Below are positions 7,430 to 16,412 of a stretch of DNA of 39,416 bases, piece by piece. Position 1 is the first letter of the stretch. Every line of letters begins with the position of its first letter. Under the pieces are notes generated by a model. The model was not told where the DNA came from. It was given only the letters and a program-made list of their open reading frames with translations, and made no database searches. A program made the position numbers and the translations under genes. Source of the DNA: Sphingobacteriales bacterium (GTDB taxonomy: Bacteria > Bacteroidota > Bacteroidia > Sphingobacteriales > Sphingobacteriaceae); the NCBI GenBank assembly GCA_028288165.1, contig JAQBOG010000011.1, forward strand, positions 1 to 39,416, read 5' to 3'.

Positions 7430-8058
7430 CCATTTACAAACTCAATATCGACTTCATCAAATCATGGTTTGGACAGTGAATTTTTAAGGTGTTACGAAAC
7501 TCTGCAGCATCGTACTATTTTGCGGGGTTAATAGCAAGTATTGCATTGGCTCTGCCAGAAACTTTTAAACTTAGCCAACGATTAGGGAAGACATTCGCTT
7601 AAATGAATTTTATCAAGCAATTCTTAGTCTGATGCCTACATAATATCCTTTAATCAGATCAGTAAAGTAATGAGTGTAAGGCGCTGAATAAAAATGATTT
7701 AATTTTAAGTTAGTAGAATTTAATGGTGGATAATTGATGATATGAGAGAAACTTTATTTGTTAAACATCTTTATTAATTATTAAATATCATAATTAATTA
7801 TTAAAGGCGACTAAGTTGCAAATTGTGGCGTATGATGGATAAACTTTTATGATTTTTCAGTTCATACTAATCATTTGCGGTTCTGAAAAACGCCGATAAT
7901 CGTTAAACCGGCTTTTACTACGGTTACAAGGCTGCTTTTGCAAGCACTGATCATCAAAATGCGTCGTTAAAATGAGGAGAATAACATCTTATTCTTTTTT
8001 ATCGGTTCTTGAATTGCAAACACAGTTCTAAATAACAATCTCACTTAAAAAAATAACC

Positions 8059-8922
8059 ATGATATCAGAAACTGATCAACCTATGAATAGCAATCAAGCG
8101 GATCCAAATCGTAAGTCCACATTTTTTACAACCTTTTGTGCCTCAGCGGTACTGCTTGCAGTATTTATGGTAGGCTGTAAAAAAGACGAACAAACCAGCA
8201 CTCCCCTTAAGCCTACAGCAGAGGCCTCAATAACAACAACTATCTCTAATAATCCGGTACCGTTAAATTTGAGAACTGCAGGAAATTTCACCATTTTAAC
8301 GAAGACAGGAATTTCAACCACTGGAACTACTAAAATTGTTGGTGACATCGGCGCAAGTCCAATAGCTTCAACTGCAATAACCGGATTTGGACTAATCATG
8401 GATGCTAGTAACCAGTTTTCACGTACACCTATAGTAACCGGAAAAGTTTACGGAGCTGAATATACAGCACCTACTCCTTCAAAAATGACTACCGCGATAA
8501 GCGATATGCAAACTGCTTTCACTACTGCAAATGGTTTGGTAACTCCTTCGCCCATTGTAGCTCAATATGCTGGTGATTTAAGTGGAAAAACCTTAAAAAG
8601 AGGTTTATACAAATGGAGTACAGGCGTTTTGATAACAAATGTAGGTGTTACACTTTCGGGTGGCCCAAATGATGTTTGGATCTTTCAGATTGCACAAAAC
8701 CTTACTGTAAATAATAATGCGAAAATCACATTACTTGGTGGAGCTCAAGCTAAAAACATTTTCTGGGTAGTTTCTGGCAAGGCAACTTTAGGAACCGCTG
8801 TAAATTTTAGTGGAGTTATATTGAGTAAAACATTAATCTCTTTAAACACTGGAGCAGAAGTTAAAGGTAAATTGTTAGCGCAAACTGCTGTTACGTTGAT
8901 TGCTAATTCAGTGCATCCGTAA
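8059..8922 (+). CDS. Ice-binding (DUF3494) lipoprotein
   Basis: 287 aa. The N-terminal hydrophobic segment CASAVLLAVFMVGC ends in a lipobox with Cys40. The following KKDEQ resembles the K-(D/E)2 export signal of Bacteroidetes surface lipoproteins, so display outside the cell is likely (inference). From about residue 75 the sequence is a DUF3494 ice-binding domain: NFTILTKTGIST, TTKIVGDIGASP, DLSGKTLKRGLYKWS, NDVWIFQIAQNLTV, KNIFWVVSG, VNFSGVILSKTLISLNTGA and a closing KGKLLAQTAVTL. This family forms a beta-helix that adsorbs to ice and inhibits recrystallisation. A second ATG at residue 9 is possible. It stands alone with its own terminator. The fold is confident; true ice binding needs a test, since not all DUF3494 proteins bind ice. 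Confidence 0.88.
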   Translation: MISETDQPMNSNQADPNRKSTFFTTFCASAVLLAVFMVGCKKDEQTSTPLKPTAEASITTTISNNPVPLNLRTAGNFTILTKTGISTTGTTKIVGDIGASPIASTAITGFGLIMDASNQFSRTPIVTGKVYGAEYTAPTPSKMTTAISDMQTAFTTANGLVTPSPIVAQYAGDLSGKTLKRGLYKWSTGVLITNVGVTLSGGPNDVWIFQIAQNLTVNNNAKITLLGGAQAKNIFWVVSGKATLGTAVNFSGVILSKTLISLNTGAEVKGKLLAQTAVTLIANSVHP

Positions 8923-8998
8923 GCAGGATATTTTAACACATATTAAGGTTATTCAATGAATGCTTAGCTTTCAAGTGCATTTCCTAAAATTTGACTGC

Positions 8999-9026
8999 AA
9001 GGGCAGAAGAAATTCTACCCTTTTTT
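8999..9026 (+). terminator. Rho-independent terminator of the ice-binding gene
   Basis: AAGGGCAGAA (8999-9008) pairs with TTCTACCCTT (9013-9022) with one mismatch and a GAAA loop, and the T run extends to 9026. It lies 77 bp after the ice-binding protein stop. Confidence 0.75.
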
Positions 9027-9050
9027 AGTTTTAAAAGTTTTTTAAACGTT

Positions 9051-9196
9051 GTCATCTCGACCCCAGGAGAGATCTGTTGCGTGCGGAGGGAATAAGCGGC
9101 TGTTTCCTTAACACACAATTTAAATTACAGATAAATTAGGTTCGCTAACCAGCTCCCTTGTTTTTAAGGGAGCTGTCTGAAGGACTGAGGGGTTTA
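9051..9196. repeat. Dispersed intergenic repeats (two elements)
   Basis: The first part (about 9051-9090, GTCATCTCGACCCC and AGGAGAGATCT) resembles a repeat I recall between genes of Sphingobacteriaceae; this is unverified. The second part contains a perfect 9-bp hairpin, AGCTCCCTT (9151-9159) with AAGGGAGCT (9166-9174), followed by GTCTGAAGGACTGAGGGGT. A degenerate copy of the second part is at about 19053-19095. No gene is visible. Confidence 0.5.
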
Positions 9197-9235
9197 AAAG
9201 CCATTTAATGTTTTTCTTTCCAACCCAATATATTT

Positions 9236-9628
9236 CTATTCTTGACTTAAACTGTTAATCAAACCATTAACAATCGGAATATCTGCTTCAGCCCAATCTA
9301 AATTTAACAATTCGTTCAGTTTAAGCCACTTGTATGCTGCATGTTCTTTTAAGGTAATGCTTCCCTGAGTTATGAAGCAAGTAAAAGGAATCAGGCGGAT
9401 AGTTTTTGTACCGTAAGTATGGGTGTTAGCCGCCAGGTCTCCAGTTATTTCGATGCTAATATCCAGCTCTTCTTTAATTTCCCTGATCAACGCTTCCTTC
9501 GGCGTTTCGTTTAGCTCCACTTTTCCGCCAGGAAATTCCCATTTTAATGGCAAGGGCATCGTGATACTTCGTTGTGTAGCCAAAATCAACTCCTTTTCTA
9601 TAATTATAGCACATGAAACATCCATCAT
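9236..9628 (-). CDS. MutT-like Nudix hydrolase
   Basis: 130-aa (deoxy)nucleoside triphosphate pyrophosphohydrolase of MutT type, which would cleave oxidised dGTP or a related NTP to the monophosphate. WEFPGGKVELNE begins the Nudix box, continuing as ALIREIKEELDI. It matches G-x5-E-x7-REU-x-EE-x-G-U except that the last Gly is Asp, a common change in MutT relatives. The metal-binding Glu residues are all present. The C-terminal EHAAYKWLKLNELLNLDWAEADIPIV is typical of 8-oxo-dGTP diphosphatases, where the Asp of WAEADIP contacts the base. It is a single-gene unit with no partner. The length is normal for the family. Confidence 0.9.
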   Translation of the reverse strand: MMDVSCAIIIEKELILATQRSITMPLPLKWEFPGGKVELNETPKEALIREIKEELDISIEITGDLAANTHTYGTKTIRLIPFTCFITQGSITLKEHAAYKWLKLNELLNLDWAEADIPIVNGLINSLSQE

Positions 9629-9794
9629 ATTGCGAATATATTCATTGCATTTACTGAATTATCCAAATGCAATAGTAATTACTTGTTGAATTTATTCGTG
9701 AAGGTTTATGTGTCGTTTAAAAATCAACTTCAAGTGAACTTTCTCTGTTTTGTAATTAAAAAAAATATCTATTTTTAGTGGCTATAATCCTCTA

Positions 9795-9974
9795 ATGAAA
9801 ACTATTAAGTCGCTGTTTAACATTCTGCTTTATTCCCTTCCGTTTTTACTATCAGCACAAACTCCAACAATACATAGTAGTGAAAAACCAGGCTGGGTAA
9901 TCAATCCTTCCTTGTCTGATTATACACCTTCTTTGCGTGTTGACTGCCTTATTAGCATGGGAAATAATTATTAG
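9795..9974 (+). pseudogene. Truncated secreted-protein gene, 59 codons
   Basis: MKTIKSLFNILLYSLPFLLS followed by AQ is a good signal peptide, and the next residues (KPGWVINPSLSDYTPSLRV) look like the start of a mature secreted protein. The frame then runs into the dispersed palindromic element, and its TAG stop (9972-9974) sits on the element's first bases. No continuation is found beyond the element. It is probably the N-terminal stub of a larger exported protein, perhaps of the DUF3857 or transglutaminase type (weak guess). It could also be translated as a 59-aa peptide. Confidence 0.4.
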
Positions 9975-10066
9975 GGCGTTTTAACACGCTGTTCGCTATA
10001 TCTTTTTGGCCTCCTTCCGCTCTAATTCCCATCGCCAAAAAGGATGTCGCTTCCATCGTTAACGCA
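9974..10066 (-). repeat. Dispersed palindromic element, copy 1
   Basis: About 92 bp. The outer ~37 bp on the left (GGGCGTTTTAACACGCTGT onward) and ~36 bp on the right (ending CATCGTTAACGCA) match the second copy at 19164-19254 almost exactly, in inverted orientation. The middle 18-20 bp differ. The halves of one copy are imperfect reverse complements of each other (CTTTTTGGC and GCCAAAAAG near the centre), so the element can fold on itself. It looks like a REP- or MITE-type repeat. Confidence 0.8.
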
Positions 10067-10110
10067 AATTGCGGGTAATCCAAAAGCGGCAGTTATTTCC
10101 AGAAGTCGAT

Positions 10111-11139
10111 TTAAGAAGCCTTCGTTGAGTCTCTAACTAATAGTTCCGTATCAAGCGTTTTTGTTTCAAAATCTTCTATCGGGTAACGGCTTTCCAAAAT
10201 TTGTATCAGCATTTCGGTTGCAATCTGTCCCATTTCAAAAGCGGGTTGCCTTACACATGTCAACGACGGATTTAACAGGTCGGTTGCGTCACTATTGGTG
10301 AATCCAGCAATGGCAATTTGAGAAGGCACCGAGATGTTAAACTTTTTCAAGGCCTTCATACATCCAATGGTCAAACGGTCGCCGGCAGTAAAAAATGCAG
10401 TAGCCGGATCTTTCAAATTAATTTGCCGGTAAACTGCTTGTTCAATATCATCTGAAATTTTTCCGCCTTGGTGGCAATTTTCTACAAACTCAGACCGAAA
10501 AGGGATATCATATTTTTGGAGTGCAGCCTGATAACCTTCCAGTCGTTCAAGGGTGGTTGATAAATGTGCGGCAGTAGTTAAGTGTGCTATTTTTTTAAAG
10601 CCGTTTAAAATCAGGTGTTCGGTTGCATCAAATGCTCCTTTAAAATTATTTGCCCGTACTTTATGGGTGGAAATCTCTTTTGGAATCCTATCAAAAAAAA
10701 CAATTGGTAAACCTCGGTCATGCAAATGCTTAAAATGTGCTATATCAATAGTTTCTGATGATAAGGAAACCAGCAAACCATCTACAGATCGCGAAGCAAG
10801 GTGCTGCACATTTACAACTTCACGCTCGTATGATTCATGACTTTGGGTAATAATAACGTTATAGCCGCGATTATAAGCGATTGATTCAATGCCATTAATT
10901 ATTTGGGAAAAGAAATTATTGGCTATTTCACAAACCACAATGCCAATGGCTCGGCTGCGGCGCTCCTTTAAACTTAAAGCAATGGGGTTTGGCCTATAAT
11001 TTATCTTTTCGGCGTATTCTAAAACTACTTTCTTGGTTTCCTGGCTAATTTCATAGCTGCCACGCAAAGCCCTCGAAACAGTAGACGTAGATAAACCTAA
11101 AGCTTTTGCAATATCTTTAATAGTATAAGGTTCATACAT
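10111..11139 (-). CDS. LacI-family regulator of the uronate locus
   Basis: 342 aa with a LacI helix-turn-helix at residues 5-26 (YTIKDIAKALGLSTSTVSRA), the hinge INYRPNPIALSLKERRSRAIG, and a sugar-sensor domain (CEIANNFFSQIINGIES, VDGLLVSLSSE, IAIAGFTNSDATDLLNP). It is transcribed away from uxaB with a 704-bp gap. The most likely role is control of the uxaB-GH2-uxaC-kdgK genes in response to a uronate or a pathway intermediate, by analogy with LacI-type uronate regulators. No clear palindromic operator was found in the gap. By eye it resembles the other LacI protein (1984-3003) in layout and in the NNFFSQ block, but it is a different regulator. Confidence 0.92.
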   Translation of the reverse strand: MYEPYTIKDIAKALGLSTSTVSRALRGSYEISQETKKVVLEYAEKINYRPNPIALSLKERRSRAIGIVVCEIANNFFSQIINGIESIAYNRGYNVIITQSHESYEREVVNVQHLASRSVDGLLVSLSSETIDIAHFKHLHDRGLPIVFFDRIPKEISTHKVRANNFKGAFDATEHLILNGFKKIAHLTTAAHLSTTLERLEGYQAALQKYDIPFRSEFVENCHQGGKISDDIEQAVYRQINLKDPATAFFTAGDRLTIGCMKALKKFNISVPSQIAIAGFTNSDATDLLNPSLTCVRQPAFEMGQIATEMLIQILESRYPIEDFETKTLDTELLVRDSTKAS

Positions 11140-11843
11140 GCTTAAGGTTTTTTGGTTTTAAAGTTTACGCTTGTCTTCAACTTGCCAAAGCACAAAAGCT
11201 TTGGAAATAACACTCGTTTGAATTCTCCACACATTCCCACTCATCGTCTGTACTTGAAAGCAGCATGTTTTACACCAAAAATAAATTAATTCTCTACAAA
11301 CTGCATCGTCTGGATGAGAGAGAGTATGTTATCCTCCCCAACTCTTTCATCTGAAAGAATTGCGAGTTTGATTAAAACCTCCCATTTGGGTTACTGGAAC
11401 CCATAATTGTAGGTGTAGAACTCAGTCAGGTAATGCTTGGGAACGATTGCGTGATTTTATTTAGGCCTACATTGCATATTGTGCGGAAAACCATGTAAAA
11501 TTGCTCTATAACCAGAATGAATCAACGTATTACATTATCAAAGTAAGTTGATTTAGCTTTTTAAATGGAATACAGGGTCTGGATAATTGTTATTGATCGT
11601 ATTCGGGGGTTTACGTATTAGCTTGTTTTATCGCCTGTATTCTCATTTTAATCTTAGCGGCATCTCAAAAAATAGTTTTTTATTGGCTCATCTCTTCCTT
11701 CTTCTGTAGAGAAGGACAAACTTGAGTCTTTAGAGATATCCTTAAGCAGATCTGTAAACCATACTTGTTTATAATAGGAATGAAAAAAGATTGTCCCTCT
11801 AAAATTCCGTTAGTTAAATCTTTCATTTTAAATATAATACATA
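11140..11843. other. 704-bp divergent intergenic region
   Basis: This region separates the LacI regulator from uxaB and should carry both promoters, but I find no sequence that fits the TTG / TAnnTTTG pattern well. A fragment at 11420-11551 reads as protein-like residues (SGNAWERLRDFI, stop, AYIAYCAENHVKLLYNQ) with an internal TAG at 11462-11464, possibly a decayed gene piece. Nothing else is recognised. Confidence 0.4.
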
Positions 11844-13367
11844 ATGAAACTCCTTTCAAGGTTTACCCTAAAAAATATCGACCCACAGCTTGTCACCATC
11901 CCTCAATCGAGCTTACTTGAATTGCCAGAAAAAGTATTACAATTCGGAACCGGGGTTTTACTAAGGGGATTGCCAGATTATTTCATTGACAAAGCAAACC
12001 GTCAGGGCATTTTTAATGGTAGAGTTGCTGTGGTTAAATCTACTTCTACAGGTGGTGCAGATGATTTCGAAAAACAAGATTGTTTATACACCTTGTGTAT
12101 TCGTGGCATTGAAAAAGGCGAAAACGTAACTGAAAATATTATTTCTTCTGCTATTAGCCGGGTGTTATCCGCTGATAAGGATTGGCATTTAATCCTGGAA
12201 ATTGCACATAATCCACAGCTACAGCTGGTGGTATCCAATACTACGGAAGTAGGAATTCAGTTGGTGAAGGAAAACATTCATCAGCATCCGCCAGCATCGT
12301 TTCCGGGTAAATTATTGGCTGTTTTATATGAACGGTTTAAGGCATTCCTGGGAAGTGAAAGCAGTGGTTTGATCATTATTGCCACAGAACTTATTCCAGA
12401 TAATGGTAAAAAGCTAGAATCAATCGTGTTAGAATTAGCGCATCTTAATAATCTGGAAGATGCATTTATTGATTGGCTTGAAAAGTACAACACCTTCTGC
12501 AATTCATTAGTTGACCGGATTGTACCCGGAAAGCCGGATGCAGAAACCTTAGAAGCCTTAGAAAATAGTTTAGGTTATACGGATAAATTACTTTCCATAG
12601 CAGAACCATATCGTTTGTGGGCAATAGAAGGTGATGAAAAAGTGGCTTCCGTGTTAAGTTTTGGCCAGGCCGATGAAGGAGTGATTGTGAAACCGGATAT
12701 TGAAATTTACCGCGAGTTAAAAGTTCGTTTGTTAAATGGAACCCACACCTTAACTGCCGCCATGGCATTTTTAGCTGGCAAAGCAACCGTTAAGGAAGCG
12801 ATGGCTGATGCAGATATGTTGGATTTTATCCAGCAATTAATGTTTAACGAAATCATTCCAGCAATCCCTTATAAAGTTCCTGTAGAGATAGCCAACAATT
12901 TTGCATCTGCAGTGATCGATCGGTTTTCAAATCCAAGCTTAGAGCATTTGTGGTTAAATATTACGTTTCAATATACCATGAAAATGAAAATCAGAGTGTT
13001 GCCTTTAATTTTAAATCATTACAAGTTATTTAATAAGGTGCCTGAGTACATGGCGCTGGGCTTTGCTGCTTACCTGGTTTTTTTACGTCCGGTTAAAAAA
13101 GAAGGCAATCAATATTTTGGAAGCTGCAAAGGCGAAGATTATTTAATTGTGGATGACCAGGCAGCCTATTACTTTGATAAGATCCATAATACTACTGCTG
13201 AAACCTATATTGTATCTGTTTTAGCAGATACAAGTTTGTGGTCAATAGATTTAACACAATTGCCAGAATTTACAACTTATATTTCTGAGGTATATGCTGC
13301 TTATAATGAGTGTAATGATCAGGGAACGTTGAAAAAGTTAAGAAGCAGGGCTGCTAAAACAGTATAA
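11844..13367 (+). CDS. uxaB: Tagaturonate reductase (altronate oxidoreductase)
   Basis: NADH-dependent reductase of the mannitol dehydrogenase family that converts D-tagaturonate to D-altronate in galacturonate breakdown (EC 1.1.1.58). The 507-aa protein has the N-terminal nucleotide-binding region with VLQFGTGVLLRG and VVKSTSTGG. Its family signature is KVRLLNGTHT, with Lys293, Asn298 and His301 as the expected catalytic set. The length fits UxaB (about 480-510 aa) and is longer than mannitol dehydrogenase. It is the first gene of the plus-strand uronate cluster, followed by a GH2 enzyme, uxaC and a KDG-type kinase. Fructuronate reductase (UxuB) is a related alternative, but the Bacteroidetes uronate gene order favours UxaB. 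Confidence 0.88.
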   Translation: MKLLSRFTLKNIDPQLVTIPQSSLLELPEKVLQFGTGVLLRGLPDYFIDKANRQGIFNGRVAVVKSTSTGGADDFEKQDCLYTLCIRGIEKGENVTENIISSAISRVLSADKDWHLILEIAHNPQLQLVVSNTTEVGIQLVKENIHQHPPASFPGKLLAVLYERFKAFLGSESSGLIIIATELIPDNGKKLESIVLELAHLNNLEDAFIDWLEKYNTFCNSLVDRIVPGKPDAETLEALENSLGYTDKLLSIAEPYRLWAIEGDEKVASVLSFGQADEGVIVKPDIEIYRELKVRLLNGTHTLTAAMAFLAGKATVKEAMADADMLDFIQQLMFNEIIPAIPYKVPVEIANNFASAVIDRFSNPSLEHLWLNITFQYTMKMKIRVLPLILNHYKLFNKVPEYMALGFAAYLVFLRPVKKEGNQYFGSCKGEDYLIVDDQAAYYFDKIHNTTAETYIVSVLADTSLWSIDLTQLPEFTTYISEVYAAYNECNDQGTLKKLRSRAAKTV

Positions 13368-13483
13368 ATTTGGGCATTTAACAGCAGAAACAAATCACGC
13401 TAGCGGGAGGAATAGTGGATTTTGAATACGCTGTATTGTGTATTGCCATAAAAAATAAGCAATACAATGTTAAATACGTACCA

Positions 13484-16294
13484 ATGAAAATAAACCTAAA
13501 ACGAATGATAGATTTCTGTTTTGCTAGTTTAAAAGAAATTAAACTGGCTTTACTATTTGTATTGTTTGCCCAAACCATTTTTGCCCAACAAACCAAAATA
13601 GAATACTTGTCGGGCACTGATAAAGATCACACCGTTCAATGGGATTTCATGTGTTCGAGCGGGCGAAACAGTAATAAATGGTCTAAAATTCCGGTTCCAT
13701 CCAATTGGGAATTACAAGGTTTCGGGAACTACAATTACGGTTGGGAGAAGAATGATGGGGAAGACGGTTTTTATAAATATTCGTTTAAATCAAACCCTGA
13801 TTGGGGCAACAAAATTGTACAGTTGGTTTTTGAAGGTTCCATGACGGATACCGAAGTGAAAGTAAACGGTAAATCTGCTGGATCACTGCATCAGGGTGGT
13901 TTTTACCGGTTTAAATTTGACGTAACCAAATTATTGAATGCACAAGGTGATAATTTACTGGAAGTAACTGTTCACAAGGTTTCTTCGGATACTTCGGTTA
14001 ACCGTGCAGAAAGAATGTCGGATTTTTGGGTTTTTGGAGGGATTTTCCGTCCCGTATATCTGGAAATTTTACCTCAGCAATTTATTAACAATGTGGCTAT
14101 TGATGCCAAAGCGGATGGTGCTTTTTTAATGAATGTTTATCCGGAACATATCAAAAGCGCAAGTACATTAGAGGCACAAATTTATACCTTAGATGGTAAG
14201 CCTGTTGGCGATGTGTTTACTACTTCTGTAAAAACGGGGCAAGATAAAATCACGTTAAAAACAAAAATCAATCAACCCAAAACCTGGACGGCAGAATATC
14301 CTAATCGCTACAAAGTGGAGTTGAAGCTAAAAGACGGCAACCAGGTAATTCATCAGCTTACTGAAAAATTCGGTTTCAGAACCATTGAACTGAGAGAAGG
14401 TGTTGGCTTTTTTGTAAATGGTAAAAAAATTATGTTCAAAGGTGCAAACAGGCATACATTCTGGCCAACTACCGGTCGTACAACCAGTAAGGAAATCAGT
14501 CTGTTGGATATCAATTTAATGAAGGATATGAATATGAATGCGGTTCGCATGTCACATTATCCTCCTGATACACATTTCCTGGACGCTTGCGATTCGTTGG
14601 GCCTGTTTGTGTTAGATGAATTAACGGGCTGGCAAAAGCGATACGATACGCCTGTAGGGAGAAAGCTGGTGAAGGAAATGATCGTTAAAGATGTAAATCA
14701 TCCATCCATTGTGATTTGGGATAATGGAAATGAAGGTGGGAATAACTTCGATTTAGATGATGATTTTGCTATTTATGATCCACAAAACCGACCGGTAATT
14801 CATCCCTGGAATATTTTTCGAGGCACAGACACGCAACATTATAAAGGATACAATTGCTGCGTTGCTTCTTTATATAATGGTAATACCGTTTTCTTTCCGA
14901 CAGAAATTTTGCACGGTTTATACGACGGTGGGCATGGTGCAGGCTTAAATGATCATTGGAATTTGATGTTGAGCAATCCACTTTCTGCAGGTTGTTTTTT
15001 ATGGGTTTTTGCGGATGAAGGAATTGTGAGGCATGATGAGAATAATCGGATTGACACCAAAGGCAATTTAGCTCCCGATGGTATTGTAGGCCCTTACCGT
15101 GAAAAAGAAGGAAGTTTCTATACCATAAAGGAAATTTGGAGCCCCGTTTATATTGGTGTTCAAAAATTGCTGAAAGACTTTACGGGCGTTTTGGCGGTGG
15201 AGAATCGTTATTTCTATACTAATTTAAACACAGTAAACTTTAACTGGAAATTGACTAGCATGCCTGGTCCGTGGGACAAAAGTTCTGACGGGAAAATTTT
15301 GAAACAAGGTCAGTTTAAAGGGCCAGATGTGGCTCCTCAAAAAAATGGTGAGCTTAATTTAAATCTTCCACAGAATTTCGCTGGGGCGGATGTTTTATAT
15401 TTAACTGCTACTGATTTATATGGCCGTGAATTATATACTTGGTCATGGCCTTTGAAATCTGCAAAACAAATTAACGAGGGGTTTGTATCTTTTGCGAGCA
15501 ATGCCGGAAAAATCGTGGTAAAAGAAGACAATTCTAAATTGAAGCTTTCGGCAAATGGTGTACAAATCAGTTTTGATAAAACCACCGGGAGTATGGCAGA
15601 TGTTCGGAATAAAAAATCAGAAATTTCATTCAATAATGGCCCATCACTAGCAGGTGGAAATGGATCTTTTAAATCGTTAAAACATTATGCTGATGGTAAA
15701 AACTATGTAATTGAATGCAATTATGATGGCGAATTCAAACGTGCTAAGTATGTTCTACAACCTAACGGGATATTGAAACTTGATTACGCTTATAAATACA
15801 ACAGTCAAGGGCTCGACTTTTTGGGATTAAACTTTAGTTATCCGGAGGAAAAAATTACTGGTGTAAAATACTTGGGCAGAGGACCTTACCGTGTATGGAA
15901 AAACCGGATGAAGGGGAATGAGTTTAATATTTTTAACAAAAAATACAATAATACCATAACAGGCGAAAGCTGGAATTATCCAGAATTTAAAGGCTTTTAC
16001 CGCGATTTTAATTGGGTAGTGATTGAGAATAAGGAAGCACCATTTGCAGTTTATACCGATACACCTAATCTGTTTTTACGGTTATATACACCGCCGAAAC
16101 CAGTAGGTGCAAAAAATGATAACACCTCTCCTCCATTCCCAAAGGGTGATATTTCATTTCTTAATGGGATAAGCGCAATAGGTACTAAGTTTGACGGTCC
16201 TGAAAATCACGGCCCGGAAAGCCAAAAGAATAAAACAGGTTCTGCTTGGATAGAAGGAGTTTTATATTTCGATTTCAGATCGGTAACAAAATAA
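13484..16294 (+). CDS. Secreted glycoside hydrolase family 2 enzyme
   Basis: 936 aa from the ATG at 13484; an upstream GTG at 13415 would add 23 residues before the signal peptide. The signal peptide (LALLFVLFAQTIFAQQ) indicates export to the periplasm or beyond. The order is the GH2 sugar-binding jelly roll (IPVPSNWELQGFGNYNYGW), an immunoglobulin-like domain, and the TIM barrel (FFVNGKKIMFKGANRHTFWP, MNAVRMSHYPPD). The acid/base is Glu417 in IWDNGNEGG. The candidate nucleophile is Glu474 in PTEILHGLYDGG. The C-terminus resembles the small-chain domain of beta-galactosidases (GVKYLGRGPYRVWKNRMKG). The position between uxaB and uxaC suggests release of galactose or uronic acid from a pectin or glycan. 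The substrate is not settled; beta-galactosidase and beta-glucuronidase are both possible. Confidence 0.85.
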   Translation: MKINLKRMIDFCFASLKEIKLALLFVLFAQTIFAQQTKIEYLSGTDKDHTVQWDFMCSSGRNSNKWSKIPVPSNWELQGFGNYNYGWEKNDGEDGFYKYSFKSNPDWGNKIVQLVFEGSMTDTEVKVNGKSAGSLHQGGFYRFKFDVTKLLNAQGDNLLEVTVHKVSSDTSVNRAERMSDFWVFGGIFRPVYLEILPQQFINNVAIDAKADGAFLMNVYPEHIKSASTLEAQIYTLDGKPVGDVFTTSVKTGQDKITLKTKINQPKTWTAEYPNRYKVELKLKDGNQVIHQLTEKFGFRTIELREGVGFFVNGKKIMFKGANRHTFWPTTGRTTSKEISLLDINLMKDMNMNAVRMSHYPPDTHFLDACDSLGLFVLDELTGWQKRYDTPVGRKLVKEMIVKDVNHPSIVIWDNGNEGGNNFDLDDDFAIYDPQNRPVIHPWNIFRGTDTQHYKGYNCCVASLYNGNTVFFPTEILHGLYDGGHGAGLNDHWNLMLSNPLSAGCFLWVFADEGIVRHDENNRIDTKGNLAPDGIVGPYREKEGSFYTIKEIWSPVYIGVQKLLKDFTGVLAVENRYFYTNLNTVNFNWKLTSMPGPWDKSSDGKILKQGQFKGPDVAPQKNGELNLNLPQNFAGADVLYLTATDLYGRELYTWSWPLKSAKQINEGFVSFASNAGKIVVKEDNSKLKLSANGVQISFDKTTGSMADVRNKKSEISFNNGPSLAGGNGSFKSLKHYADGKNYVIECNYDGEFKRAKYVLQPNGILKLDYAYKYNSQGLDFLGLNFSYPEEKITGVKYLGRGPYRVWKNRMKGNEFNIFNKKYNNTITGESWNYPEFKGFYRDFNWVVIENKEAPFAVYTDTPNLFLRLYTPPKPVGAKNDNTSPPFPKGDISFLNGISAIGTKFDGPENHGPESQKNKTGSAWIEGVLYFDFRSVTK

Positions 16295-16412
16295 AAGGAA
16301 GGCATTGATAGAAGCAGCGAATGGCGTGATTAATTCTTTATGTAATCAAAAGAATGGTGATTTTTAAAATGCGAAAATGTAAAGTCCACAGGACTAAATA
16401 AAAAAACTATAC

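Larger units (their letters stand above)
6943..8058. other. Gene-poor 1.1-kb stretch with hairpins and decayed fragments
   Basis: No complete gene is supported here. The stretch contains the operon-end hairpin (6977-7005), a 61-codon minus-strand open frame (7008-7193), a tandem hairpin repeat (7331-7429), a plus-strand open fragment (7480-7602), and a 12-bp AT-only direct repeat at 7774-7785 and 7794-7805 that may belong to the promoter region of the ice-binding protein. The mix of short coding-like fragments and repeats looks like the decayed edge of an accessory island. Confidence 0.5.

Noticed and set aside
8094..8399. 101-codon minus-strand frame inside the ice-binding gene
   Set aside because: It is the antisense shadow of a clearly coding DUF3494 lipoprotein.
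12466..12786. 106-codon minus-strand frame inside uxaB
   Set aside because: Antisense to a well-conserved enzyme, with no recognisable protein features of its own.
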